A DNA stretch of 20,907 nucleotides from Sulfurimonas sp. (GTDB lineage: Bacteria > Campylobacterota > Campylobacteria > Campylobacterales > Sulfurimonadaceae), in the NCBI GenBank assembly GCA_015487435.1, contig WFPU01000273.1, positions 1 through 20,907 of the forward strand. Direction: 5' to 3'. Positions 6,434-15,042 of the stretch are shown here, piece after piece. The notes beneath the pieces were generated by a model. It was not told where the DNA came from, did no database searches, and was given only the letters and a program-made list of their open reading frames with translations. Position numbers and translations under genes: made by a program. How positions within the stretch are numbered: position 1 is the first letter of the stretch; each line of letters begins with the position of its first letter.

Positions 6434-8330
6434 TCTCCTTACCTATTGGGTAATTATTATTCATTAAAGGTGGACTCATCTTAAGGTTTCGCTGCATTCT
6501 TGAAAAGAGTGACTGATTTGCAAAATGAGTACCACACAGGACTATCTCAGTCGCTTTTGTTTTTGCTTTTAACTCTTGAAGTATATCATTAAAATAGTCT
6601 CCAAAACTCTCAAAAATTGAGTATGCGAGAATAGAGGTACTTACTCCTGCAAGTTGATAAGAGATAATACTAGCCAAAAATGCTCCATGTTCAAAGCGGT
6701 TATCTTTTACATGTGTATCTATTTGTATTCCTCCTTTACCGACAAATTTCATAGCTTCTTTTGTAACACCTCGCATAGATTCATCTTTAAGTCCAAGCAA
6801 AATTGCGACAGCTTCAAAAAACTTTACTGATTTTTTTTCTTGAAGTATTAGAAGTTTTGTATAAATCTCAGGAACATTTTTTCCTAAGTTTTCTATAAGT
6901 CTATCAGAACCCTCCCGAAGATTTTTTATATCTTGAATAATTTTTGAACCATCAAACTCTTTTGGTGGAACAATTCTAAGCACATTTTTACCATCATAAT
7001 AAAGAAAAGAGGGTTCTTCATCAAAATAAACACCTACACAACGCTTATCAAATATATTATGCTCTGCAATTACGGAGATAAATGAAGCTTCATCCTGCAG
7101 AAAAGTTTTTTGATTTTTATGAAATTTGTCCTCTATGCCTTCAAGAACATTTGCCTTATGTACAGAGATGGATTTAAAATTCTCTATACTATCAAAAAGC
7201 ATTTTCCCATCTTGAGGAAGAGCTACATAATCATGTGCTACACTCACTAAAGATTTTTCTTTAAAATTATGTGAAGGAAATGACACCCGTTTACCTTCTG
7301 CTATAAAAAGGTCATCTTTATTTAAGAATACTCTCATATCACTTTGTGGACGCACCTCTAAATCATAATCCATAATTATATCTGCTTCACAGTTTTCATC
7401 ACACTCTTCATAAGCGATATAATCAATTCCAAGTTTTTGTAATTCAGTACCCAAAAGAATAGAAAAACCTTCATCAGGATACTTAGCATAAGAGGTATTA
7501 ACGCCTAAAATTTTTTTAAGTTCTTCATTTTTTACAGTAACATTTAAAATTGGTCTCTCTATACTTAGCAGTGCATTATACTCTTCAGTTATAAGGGAGA
7601 GGTGATCTGTAATTTTAGAAGCATTTATCATCAACAGTATTGAGTCATTATTTAACTTATCTGTCTTATAAAAAATTCTATAACCAAATGTTGTTTTCAT
7701 CAGTAGTTTTTTATTATCATTGATAGCTTTAGCTGATATCTCAAACATAGTTCTAAAACTTCCTGCATCATTTGCATACCGCTCTTTTTGTTTATTGACC
7801 AACCTTACAGGTACACCACAATCATGGCATGAGTTGATTTTATGATTTTCTTTAAATCCAACATTTAGTTGTTCTTCTTGACAATTTGTACAAGGTGCTA
7901 AAAATTTAAAAGAACTGTTTTGTCGTTCATAGGGATAAGATGTAACAAAGCTATGATTACCTCCACAGCAACTACATGAGCTAAATGGATAATAATAACG
8001 ACGAGAACTTACATCGAACATCTCTTTTTGGCAAGATGGGCAAAGTCCTAAATTGAGTGGATACTCATTTTCTAGCTCTGGTAGATTGTTTGGTACCTGA
8101 TCATTATCATAACTCTTTGAAGATTTTAAGAAAAGTGATGCTGGTAAATCTTGTGCGATTGCCTCAAGACACTCTTGAAGTTTTTCATGTTTTGATGCAA
8201 AAGCACATACAATGTTCAATTTATCTTGTCTAATTGTTGCATTAATATTAAATTTTCTTACTATACTAATAATATAATTTTTAATGTATTTTTGTGTAAA
8301 GGGAGTTTCTATTTCTAGAACAAACGCCAT
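6405..8330 (-). CDS. catalytically degraded HypF paralogue (HydE-like candidate)
   Basis: The 641-residue protein keeps HypF's scaffold but not its active sites. Four CxxC pairs lie at 97/100, 119/122, 147/150 and 168/171 with almost HypF-like spacing (18, 24, 17 residues between pairs), and YYYPFSSC matches HypF's YNYPFINC. The end (IVLCGTHFANQSLFSRM...GKENAVVGGVFL) parallels HypF's VVLSGGVFQNRVL...NDGGLSLG. The acylphosphatase motif GxVQGVGFRPF, the YrdC KHRPxKP stretch, the HHxxHA metal site and DGTGxG are all absent. It sits 45 bp downstream of hydC, the position expected of hydE in Wolinella/Helicobacter hyd operons, but I cannot verify that match. A structural or chaperone role in hydrogenase assembly is inference. 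AAAAGG lies about 6 nt before the ATG. Confidence 0.75.
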   Translation of the reverse strand: MAFVLEIETPFTQKYIKNYIISIVRKFNINATIRQDKLNIVCAFASKHEKLQECLEAIAQDLPASLFLKSSKSYDNDQVPNNLPELENEYPLNLGLCPSCQKEMFDVSSRRYYYPFSSCSCCGGNHSFVTSYPYERQNSSFKFLAPCTNCQEEQLNVGFKENHKINSCHDCGVPVRLVNKQKERYANDAGSFRTMFEISAKAINDNKKLLMKTTFGYRIFYKTDKLNNDSILLMINASKITDHLSLITEEYNALLSIERPILNVTVKNEELKKILGVNTSYAKYPDEGFSILLGTELQKLGIDYIAYEECDENCEADIIMDYDLEVRPQSDMRVFLNKDDLFIAEGKRVSFPSHNFKEKSLVSVAHDYVALPQDGKMLFDSIENFKSISVHKANVLEGIEDKFHKNQKTFLQDEASFISVIAEHNIFDKRCVGVYFDEEPSFLYYDGKNVLRIVPPKEFDGSKIIQDIKNLREGSDRLIENLGKNVPEIYTKLLILQEKKSVKFFEAVAILLGLKDESMRGVTKEAMKFVGKGGIQIDTHVKDNRFEHGAFLASIISYQLAGVSTSILAYSIFESFGDYFNDILQELKAKTKATEIVLCGTHFANQSLFSRMQRNLKMSPPLMNNNYPIGKENAVVGGVFL

Positions 8331-8375
8331 TGTAAACCTTTTTTGAATATATTGAGAGAGAGGAAGAGATAAAGC

Positions 8376-9110
8376 CTAAGCTTTATTCTCTTTAACAAAT
8401 TTTGAACCACCAACAGCAATAGCAATATCTCCCTCTTTCCAGAAGATAGTACGCCATATTTGGTAGTAGATGTGAAATGCTACCCATGCAAGAAGTAACC
8501 ACATTGTTAAGTGATGAGATATTCTAACATCCATAATATTAACACCTGTAGCAGTAGTTCCAACCATCCAAGAAGAAACAACTAGGGTCCAGTCTGTTGC
8601 AAAATGCAATATCCATGGCCACCAAGCACCAATAGAGCTTTCTCCGTGAGGAAATACGTGTACATACAATTGTAAACCAGTAAAAAGCATCCATGCTAAT
8701 AGAAGATGAAATATTGCAAAATAGACAGTATTAAAGCTATCACTATGCGTTGAATCAAATTTTTTACGACGATTTAGTGTAAGCAAATTTAAAAGAACCT
8801 CAAAAAAATCAACAATATTTCTCTTTGTAGGAATAACCTTTTTATAAGGTTTTTCAAAACGAGAAAAGAAAAATAGGTATGCAACGATGATAGATGTTAC
8901 ATCAAATATAATAGCAACAATAAAATGTCCCCATCTATTCCATGCCATCACATATTTATCTACTGCATCCTCAGCTATAAAAGCTTGGTAGTATGGATCT
9001 GCAATATACAACCCTGTTATAACCGCTACAATCATTGAGATAATATTCACAAAGTGAATGCTTCTCATCATACCAGTCATCCTTTTGACTTGCTTATATC
9101 CAGCTTTCAT
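8376..9110 (-). CDS. hydC: hydrogenase cytochrome b subunit HydC
   Basis: The 244-residue integral membrane protein has four main hydrophobic segments (about 18-36, 58-80, 128-150, 195-218). The histidines placed to bind two b hemes are H19 (RSIHFVN), H62 (RWGHFIVA), H199/H200 (RISHHLTMW) and H213 (AFHIYYQ). This is the HyaC/HydC family, which anchors the periplasmic hydrogenase dimer and passes electrons to (mena)quinone. The gene lies 12 bp after hydB with a strong ribosome site (AAAGGGGG about 6 nt before the ATG), in the usual hydA-hydB-hydC order. The charged segment between helices 2 and 3 is predicted to be cytoplasmic. Confidence 0.93.
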   Translation of the reverse strand: MKAGYKQVKRMTGMMRSIHFVNIISMIVAVITGLYIADPYYQAFIAEDAVDKYVMAWNRWGHFIVAIIFDVTSIIVAYLFFFSRFEKPYKKVIPTKRNIVDFFEVLLNLLTLNRRKKFDSTHSDSFNTVYFAIFHLLLAWMLFTGLQLYVHVFPHGESSIGAWWPWILHFATDWTLVVSSWMVGTTATGVNIMDVRISHHLTMWLLLAWVAFHIYYQIWRTIFWKEGDIAIAVGGSKFVKENKA

Positions 9111-9122
9111 AATAAGCCCCCT

Positions 9123-10901
9123 TTAAATACTACATTGAGTATCTATTTTATAGACACCAAGCTCTTTTCCTTTTGTATCTACTACATGCACGGCACACGC
9201 AATACAAGGATCAAAACTGTGAATTGTACGAATTATCTCTAATGGCTGCTCTGGATCTGCTACCTTTGTACCGATAAGTGATGCTTCATAGGCACCTAAA
9301 CGCCCTTTATAATCCCTTGGAGCTGCATTCCAAGTAGAAGGTACAACTGCTTGATAGTTAGAGATTTTTCCATCTTCAACTTTTACCCAGTGACCCAGTG
9401 CGCCACGAGGAGCTTCTGCAAGACCTACACCTTTTGTTTTTTTACTTACTTTATCAAAGTCAAAGTCTGTCCAAGTGCTATCATCACCAGATGCAACATT
9501 CATAGCAAGTTCATCTACCCACTTCATCATCTCATCTGCCATAAGTTCAGTTTCAATAGCACGAGCTGCTGTACGACCAATAGTTGAGAAAAGTACAGTT
9601 GTTGGTAAGTTACCTCGTTTAAGGAAGTTTGTAACATATTTAGTAATTAACTCGTGTCCAGCTGCAACACCAATTACCATACGGGCAAGAGGACCAACTT
9701 CCATTCTTTTATCATCATATATTGGAGATTTAATCCAAGAGTATTTCTCATCTGTTTTAAGATAAGCCATACCATCTGCTTTTTTCTCTAAACCAGTATA
9801 TTTAGGGATAGTAGTCCCTTCATATGGGTGCTGAGGTCCCTTTGCTTCATACCAAGAGTGTGTTACATCTTCTTCAACTTTTTCTGGATTAAATGGATAA
9901 ACTTTACTTAAATCCCCATTTAAAACAACACCAGATGGAAATAGAAGTGCAGATTTATAAAAACCTGTATCATCAAGACGGAAATCGCCATAAGATAGAA
10001 AGTTAAGTAAACCACCACCAGTCCCACCTACACCTTTTCCTTTTTTGTGTGCTGTAAATGTTGCACTAGAGTCTGTTGCTTCATCTGCGTACATAATTCC
10101 TGCCATATAAATATCTGGTAGATATGCTTGCTTAATAAATTTCCTACTCTCTTTTAAAAGAGTTTTAAAGAGTGCTATACGAGCAGGATTTTTAATATCT
10201 TGAACACATGTTACACCACCAACTACGATTGATTGAGGGTGTGGGTTTTTACCACCAAAAATTGCTTGCATTTTAGCCATATCTCTTTGAATATCAAGAG
10301 CTTTTAAGTAGTGAGCAACACCAATTAAATTCTGTTCTGGTGTAAGTTTATAGTGTTTATTACCCCAATAACCATTTCCAAAGATTCCAAGACGACCCTG
10401 TTTTACAAACTTAGCTACTCTGTCTTGAATCTCTTTAAACTGTCCAGCACCCTCAATAAAAGGATTTGTACCTGAAACATTTGCCCATTTTACTGCTTCA
10501 TCAGATGTCTTTTTCGGATTAGCTGAGAGAGCAGATACAATATCAACAAAATCAAGTGCATGTAGATGGTAAAAGTGAACTAAGTGATCATGAAGATAGA
10601 GTGCTCCTTGAATAAGGTTACGAACAATACGAGCATTTTTAGGGATAGTTACATCAAATGCATCTTCAACCGCTTCAATACTTCTTTGGTAATGTGTACC
10701 AGTACATACACCACAGATTCGCATAGCTAAAAGACCTGCATCACGAGGATCACGACCTTGAAGGATTGTCTCTATTCCACGAAACAGTGTAGATGATGCA
10801 TATGCATCTACAATTGTATTATTTTCATCAATCACAGCTTCTATTCTAAGATGCCCTTCAATCCTAGTAATTGGATCTACTATTATATGTTTTTTTGCCA
10901 T
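9123..10901 (-). CDS. hydB: [NiFe]-hydrogenase large subunit HydB
   Basis: The 592-residue catalytic subunit carries the N-terminal nickel motif RICGVC (61-66, within RGIETILQGRDPRDAGLLAM...) and the C-terminal motif FDPCIACAVH (563-572), giving the four Cys ligands of the NiFe(CN)2CO site. Twenty residues follow H572; this tail is what a maturation protease removes. Length and motifs fit a group 1 membrane-bound uptake hydrogenase such as the Wolinella/Helicobacter HydB type. The start codon overlaps the hydA stop (TAATG), and GGAGGAGAGG inside the 3' end of hydA supplies the ribosome site, so the subunits are translationally coupled. The protein would be carried across the membrane with HydA, which has the Tat signal. 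Confidence 0.96.
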   Translation of the reverse strand: MAKKHIIVDPITRIEGHLRIEAVIDENNTIVDAYASSTLFRGIETILQGRDPRDAGLLAMRICGVCTGTHYQRSIEAVEDAFDVTIPKNARIVRNLIQGALYLHDHLVHFYHLHALDFVDIVSALSANPKKTSDEAVKWANVSGTNPFIEGAGQFKEIQDRVAKFVKQGRLGIFGNGYWGNKHYKLTPEQNLIGVAHYLKALDIQRDMAKMQAIFGGKNPHPQSIVVGGVTCVQDIKNPARIALFKTLLKESRKFIKQAYLPDIYMAGIMYADEATDSSATFTAHKKGKGVGGTGGGLLNFLSYGDFRLDDTGFYKSALLFPSGVVLNGDLSKVYPFNPEKVEEDVTHSWYEAKGPQHPYEGTTIPKYTGLEKKADGMAYLKTDEKYSWIKSPIYDDKRMEVGPLARMVIGVAAGHELITKYVTNFLKRGNLPTTVLFSTIGRTAARAIETELMADEMMKWVDELAMNVASGDDSTWTDFDFDKVSKKTKGVGLAEAPRGALGHWVKVEDGKISNYQAVVPSTWNAAPRDYKGRLGAYEASLIGTKVADPEQPLEIIRTIHSFDPCIACAVHVVDTKGKELGVYKIDTQCSI

Positions 10902-12136
10902 TATACCTCTCCTCCATCTTCTTTCTTACCTGCAATAATACTTGCCGCTGCATGGATACCAATACCGATACCTGCTGCTGTTAACAGTCCCAAACCAAAT
11001 TCATCTACAGTTTTTTCAACGCCACCAGTAGGTGCTTTAATATTTGCATCTGCCATTGGGCGTTCATATGCGTATTTATCCCAAAAGTCTGGCTCTGAGC
11101 AACCAATACAACCACGACCAACACCAACAGGCCAGTTAACACTCTCGTTATAACGAATAATTGAACAATTGTTAAATGTCATAGGACCTTTACAGCCTAC
11201 TTTATAGAGGCAGAAATTATTTTTTGCACCTACATCTCCCCACTCTTCGACAAATTCACCCGCATCAAAGTGAGCACGCCTCTCACAATTATCGTGAATT
11301 CTATAGCCAAATGCGAACTTAGGTCTTAAAAGTGAGTCTAATTCTGGAACTTGACCAGTTAAAATATAGTGAATAATTACACCTACCATATTTGCGGGGT
11401 TAGCAGGACAAGCTGGGATATTAATAAGTGGTTTGCCATTTACAACATCCATAACACCAACTGCATCTGTTGGATTTGGAGAAGCGGCAGGTACACCACC
11501 AAATGTGGCACAGGAACCAACCGCAACAACAACAGCAGCATCTTTACTTATGCGCATCAAATGATCATAAAAAGTTTCACCTTGTGCACCAATAGTACCA
11601 TATTGACCATTTATGCCCATTGGGATTGCACCCTCAACAAAAAGAAGATATTTATCTTTAAAAGTATGCATTGCATCTTCTAGTTGAGCTTCAGCTTGAT
11701 GACCAGAAGCAGCCATTATTGTTTCATTAAACTCCAAAGAGATAATATCTAAAAGAATTTCATCAATTTTTGGCCCGTCAGAACGAAGCATTGCTTCAGT
11801 ATTTCCAGCACAATCAGAAAGTTCAAGCCAAATAACAGGAGCTCTGTTCATAAGTAGAGCAGCATCTGCAACAAGTGGTGTAAACGATGCTGGTAACATT
11901 AACATACCAGTTACCGCACTTGCCCACTTCATAAAATCACGACGGTTAACCCCTTGATCTTGTAGTAAATCATCTATGTCTAAACGATTATTTGATGGTG
12001 TCTGAGTCTTTAACTCTTCAATTCTTGCCTGACATGATTGAAACAATTTTTCATAATGGGCATCACCTCTATTTGTTTCAACATGTGCACTTTTAGATGT
12101 AAAAAGCTTTTTCACACCCTCTATTCTATCTGCCAT
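10901..12136 (-). CDS. hydA: [NiFe]-hydrogenase small subunit HydA, Tat-exported
   Basis: I start this gene at the ATG at 12136 (411 residues). A GAGGAG lies 7 nt upstream of it, whereas an in-frame ATG at 12175 (424 residues) has no ribosome site. A Tat signal (RRDFMKWASAVTGMLMLP; arginines 65-66) follows an unusually long N-terminal region. Fe-S cluster cysteines occur in VGSCATFGG, IPACPAN, HDNCERR, NFCLYKVGCKG, NNCSI and GRGCIGCSEPDF. The proximal motif reads WLELSDCAGNTEAML, so N112 replaces the usual second Cys after C109. A C-terminal hydrophobic helix (FGLGLLTAAGIGIGIHAAASII) anchors it to the membrane next to HydC. It is the first gene of the hydABC segment, downstream of the cytoplasmic hydrogenase pair. 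Confidence 0.93.
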   Translation of the reverse strand: MADRIEGVKKLFTSKSAHVETNRGDAHYEKLFQSCQARIEELKTQTPSNNRLDIDDLLQDQGVNRRDFMKWASAVTGMLMLPASFTPLVADAALLMNRAPVIWLELSDCAGNTEAMLRSDGPKIDEILLDIISLEFNETIMAASGHQAEAQLEDAMHTFKDKYLLFVEGAIPMGINGQYGTIGAQGETFYDHLMRISKDAAVVVAVGSCATFGGVPAASPNPTDAVGVMDVVNGKPLINIPACPANPANMVGVIIHYILTGQVPELDSLLRPKFAFGYRIHDNCERRAHFDAGEFVEEWGDVGAKNNFCLYKVGCKGPMTFNNCSIIRYNESVNWPVGVGRGCIGCSEPDFWDKYAYERPMADANIKAPTGGVEKTVDEFGLGLLTAAGIGIGIHAAASIIAGKKEDGGEV

Positions 12137-12274
12137 AGCCAACTCCTCTTTTTTACTTAATGAATAATCATTCACTATGCTACAAAAGAATCACTTAAAC
12201 AAATATTAGATTTTTTAAATTTAGATTAAATTATGTTTTTCTTATATCAATTATGAACTAGATGGAATATTTAC
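12137..12274 (-). other. spacer upstream of hydA
   Basis: These 138 bp separate the end of the cytoplasmic-hydrogenase large subunit from the hydA ATG. They are very AT-rich, with weak -10-like hexamers such as TATAAG and a short hairpin (TGAAT/ATTCA, loop GATT) in the presumed leader. I see no sigma-54 pattern and no clear terminator. HydABC may have its own promoter here or be read through from the regulator promoter near 15070. Confidence 0.4.
12143..12148 (-). promoter_or_regulatory. ribosome binding site deciding the hydA start
   Basis: On the minus strand GAGGAG lies 7 nt before the ATG at 12136 and inside the first codons of the longer possible hydA frame. The upstream ATG at 12175 is preceded only by AT-rich sequence. 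This favours the 411-residue HydA. Confidence 0.7.
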
Positions 12275-13573
12275 TTAGTGGGTTGTGCAAACAGAGCAGA
12301 CATCAAATGTACGAAAAATAAAAAGAGCTTCAGCTTTAGTTACTCCTTTCATTGCTTTTTGTGCTGGTGTTGGATCTGACTTAGAACTACTTCCTATATT
12401 AAACTGAGTAGGTGTGATTATTTTATAGTCTTGGATAATACCTTCTTTAATATTAACACTATGAAGTAATGGTCCACGAGGTGCCTCAACTACTCCTATG
12501 CCTTTAGCTGTAATTTTTGAAATATCTACACTCTTAATAAATGATTTTTGAGAGATATCTATCTGAACTAAGAGTTCTTTTGCATGTTGAAGAAGAGTTG
12601 CTAACTCAAAAACTCTTGCGATTGCCCTTGAGTATGCACTATCTTTAAAGCGTCGGTGCATATTTTTTACAATAGGAAAATTTGTAGCCATTGCTCTTGC
12701 AAGTGGTCCTGTTTCATAAAAAATATTTTTATATTGCGCATTTTTAGCATAGGAGATTTGATTTGGAGAGTATGAATCTATAGTGTTAACATATTTCGCA
12801 TTAATACTAAATGGACGCGTATGCTTTAATTTAGATGGTTTAGTAAATGTATGTTTTGCAATAACTAAAAATCTATCATAAGCAAAACCTTTTTGATTCA
12901 TCTTCATATCTATTAAACTATTCTCAAGAAAAGAGATATCACTATTGAGAATCTTAAAATCTTTGCACGACTCAAAGGAGAGAAATTTCTCGAGTGAAAC
13001 TCCTAGAGACTCTTTTTCAAAAAACCCTATTAACTCATCCATGAAAGACTCTACCTTTAATACATCAAGATTTGTAGGGTCCGTTGTTATTCCACCAGGT
13101 ATCATATATGATGAGTGGGGCCATTGTCCTGCAAAAACAGCTATCGCTTTAGAAGCTATACTTGCAGCATATGCACCTTTTAAAGGTGTTTGTTCTCTAG
13201 TAGAGTTACTCAACTTTGCAACTTCTGGAATGATTGTCAGATAGATCCACTTAAAATGGTTTTGAACTATCTCCATTGTAAGCGTAAATTCTCTAATTAT
13301 TTTACTTTTTTTACTTAATTCTATAGGATAACCTGCATTTTTATAAGCATCTTCAAGTGCACGAACAGTTGCCATAAGATGAGCATGTCCACAAATACCG
13401 CAAACTCTTGGCGTAATTACTAAAGCATCTAAAGCATTTTTTCCTTTTAAAATAGACTCTATACCACGAAAATGAGGGAAAGAAATAGTTGCAAAATCAA
13501 CTACACCGTTTTTCATATCAAAAAGAATAGAGGCTTCACCCTCTATCTGCTCAATCAGCTGTTTTGTAATCAA
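12275..13573 (-). CDS. cytoplasmic group-2-like [NiFe]-hydrogenase large subunit (HupL/HupV/HoxC type)
   Basis: The 432-residue protein has the nickel motif RVCGIC (56-61) and the terminal motif FDVCSVCTTH (423-432), with Val in place of the usual Pro. It ends exactly on the last histidine, so there is no tail for a maturation protease. That is the known condition of sensor-type HupV/HoxC subunits, and it contrasts with HydB in the same window. It is shorter than most large subunits and lies on one transcript with a Tat-less small subunit, so the enzyme is cytoplasmic. It overlaps the small-subunit gene by 23 bp. It could be an H2 sensor or a soluble uptake enzyme of group 2, as proposed for Campylobacterota and Aquificae; the sequence does not settle which. 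Confidence 0.85.
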   Translation of the reverse strand: MITKQLIEQIEGEASILFDMKNGVVDFATISFPHFRGIESILKGKNALDALVITPRVCGICGHAHLMATVRALEDAYKNAGYPIELSKKSKIIREFTLTMEIVQNHFKWIYLTIIPEVAKLSNSTREQTPLKGAYAASIASKAIAVFAGQWPHSSYMIPGGITTDPTNLDVLKVESFMDELIGFFEKESLGVSLEKFLSFESCKDFKILNSDISFLENSLIDMKMNQKGFAYDRFLVIAKHTFTKPSKLKHTRPFSINAKYVNTIDSYSPNQISYAKNAQYKNIFYETGPLARAMATNFPIVKNMHRRFKDSAYSRAIARVFELATLLQHAKELLVQIDISQKSFIKSVDISKITAKGIGVVEAPRGPLLHSVNIKEGIIQDYKIITPTQFNIGSSSKSDPTPAQKAMKGVTKAEALFIFRTFDVCSVCTTH

Positions 13574-14456
13574 TAAGTTTTCCTTCTAATCGTTTAATGC
13601 GAAATGTTTTTGCGATACCTGCCATTGTTAAGTAACTTCTTTTTGGTACTCCTAGTGGAATATCTTCAGGAATTGACATATTAGTTTTTGTACTAAAGAG
13701 ATTTTTTCGAGGAAAGTCTGGTTCAGTACAGCCAAAACATGGTGTTCCAACTCTTGTTTTTGAACTAACTTCATTCCAAAGTATTTTATTACAAGGGGCA
13801 TGTGTCATTGGAGCACGGCACCCTTGTTTATAGTAAAGACATCCCTCTTTTTCTCCAAAAGCACCTGCATCTACTTTCCACTCAAAGTACTCATTTCTTG
13901 TACATCCATGATGAGAAAGAGTGCTATAGAGTTCTATTGGACGATGAAGAGAGTCTGTCTCTACTTCTCTTCTTTTTTCAATCATACTTAATGTATATGC
14001 CAACCACTCAGGATGTATAGGACAACCAGATATGTTAATAACTTTTGACTCGTATTTTAGAAGTGGTCCAGATTTTTCTTGCTCATTAAAAAGTAATCCA
14101 CTATTTCGTTCTGGTGCGCTTGCTTTAAATACTCCTCCAAAACTTGCACAAGAACCTAGAGCTATAATGTATCTTGCTTTTTGAGCATAATATTTTACAA
14201 TTTTGGAAATAGAAGTATCATTACGCTTCATAAGGGGATCATAAGTTCCTTCAAATATAAAAATATCACACTCTAAAGTACACTCTGTAATAGAATTAAA
14301 ATCTTGAGTTGAAGGAAGTGAAGGGTGGGATAATATTTCAAATTTATTTAAAAGATTTTCTAAATTTTCAAGATTTAAAAAAGAGTGGGTATTACCATTA
14401 CATGTAAGCCCTTGAAACCAAATAATAGATGGTTTTTTATCGTTTTTTGAGTGCAT
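13551..14456 (-). CDS. cytoplasmic group-2-like [NiFe]-hydrogenase small subunit
   Basis: The 301-residue protein has no Tat signal and no C-terminal anchor helix, so it stays in the cytoplasm. It starts directly in the flavodoxin-like domain (SIIWFQGLTCNGNTHSFLN). The proximal motif is C19-x-G-N22, with Asn where most small subunits have a second Cys; this CxGNT form recalls cyanobacterial-type group 2 HupS rather than the CGGC of HoxB sensors. Further cluster cysteines occur in LGSCASFGG, ISGCPIHPEW, HHGCTRNE, EGCLYYKQGCRAP, APCNK and TPCFGCTEPDF. The ATG lies inside the 3' end of the TetR gene (20-bp overlap) without a clear ribosome site, so translation probably depends on coupling to the regulator. 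Confidence 0.87.
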   Translation of the reverse strand: MHSKNDKKPSIIWFQGLTCNGNTHSFLNLENLENLLNKFEILSHPSLPSTQDFNSITECTLECDIFIFEGTYDPLMKRNDTSISKIVKYYAQKARYIIALGSCASFGGVFKASAPERNSGLLFNEQEKSGPLLKYESKVINISGCPIHPEWLAYTLSMIEKRREVETDSLHRPIELYSTLSHHGCTRNEYFEWKVDAGAFGEKEGCLYYKQGCRAPMTHAPCNKILWNEVSSKTRVGTPCFGCTEPDFPRKNLFSTKTNMSIPEDIPLGVPKRSYLTMAGIAKTFRIKRLEGKLIDYKTAD

Positions 14457-15030
14457 TATAGATATTTTGTGAGATTGATTCTTTATACCACTCTAGTGGC
14501 TCAGGAAGAATTTTCTCTCCAAAAAGAAAAACCATACCACCAAGATAACCCATAAATAAACCAAATGCAGAGAAAAAGTCTTGATTATGCAGTTCATCAC
14601 GCTCAACACCATTATCAAAAAACATCATCATCTCTGTTACAAATGCTGATACACATATCATCCCCTCGCAACCATCTTCAAAGACTTCACGATTTGACAG
14701 GTAAACCCTTAAAAAATACTCTATCATTTCAGGTCTTTCTTCTGCCATATTAAAATACATAGAGACTATCTCATAAATTTTTTTTTCTGTTGAAATATCT
14801 TTATCATTTATTTCACGAATTCTTTTACCTAAATATTCTGAAATATATATAATTAGCTCTTTTGCAAGTATATCTTTTGAGGTAAAATAATTATAGAAGT
14901 TTCCTACACTCATACCAACTTTTTTAGCAATATCTGGGATAGTGGTGATATAAAAACCTTTTTCTGAAAACAGCTTTAAAGCGGCCGAAATAATAGTCGT
15001 TCTTCTCTCTTGCTTAGTAAGCTTAGCCAT
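14437..15030 (-). CDS. TetR/AcrR-family transcriptional regulator
   Basis: The 197-residue protein begins with a TetR DNA-binding domain: helix 1 ISAALKLFSEKGFY, then the helix-turn-helix TTIPDIAKKVGMSVGNFYNYF ending in the usual FxSKDIL turn (about residues 13-57). The rest is a helical ligand or dimer domain with a hydrophobic stretch near 155-172 (FSAFGLFMGYLGGMVFLFG). It is the first gene of the minus-strand run and overlaps the hydrogenase small subunit by 20 bp, so regulator and enzyme are made together. An autoregulatory operator is possible at 15043-15059. Its effector is unknown; control of the hydrogenase genes is inferred from position. Confidence 0.88.
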   Translation of the reverse strand: MAKLTKQERRTTIISAALKLFSEKGFYITTIPDIAKKVGMSVGNFYNYFTSKDILAKELIIYISEYLGKRIREINDKDISTEKKIYEIVSMYFNMAEERPEMIEYFLRVYLSNREVFEDGCEGMICVSAFVTEMMMFFDNGVERDELHNQDFFSAFGLFMGYLGGMVFLFGEKILPEPLEWYKESISQNIYNALKKR

Positions 15031-15042
15031 TAGTTATATCCA

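Noticed and set aside
12137..12175. In-frame ATG at 12175 as the hydA start
   Set aside because: No ribosome site precedes it, while GAGGAG stands 7 nt before the ATG at 12136.
12176..12274. Sigma-54 promoter for hydABC
   Set aside because: No GG-N10-GC arrangement is present in the spacer.
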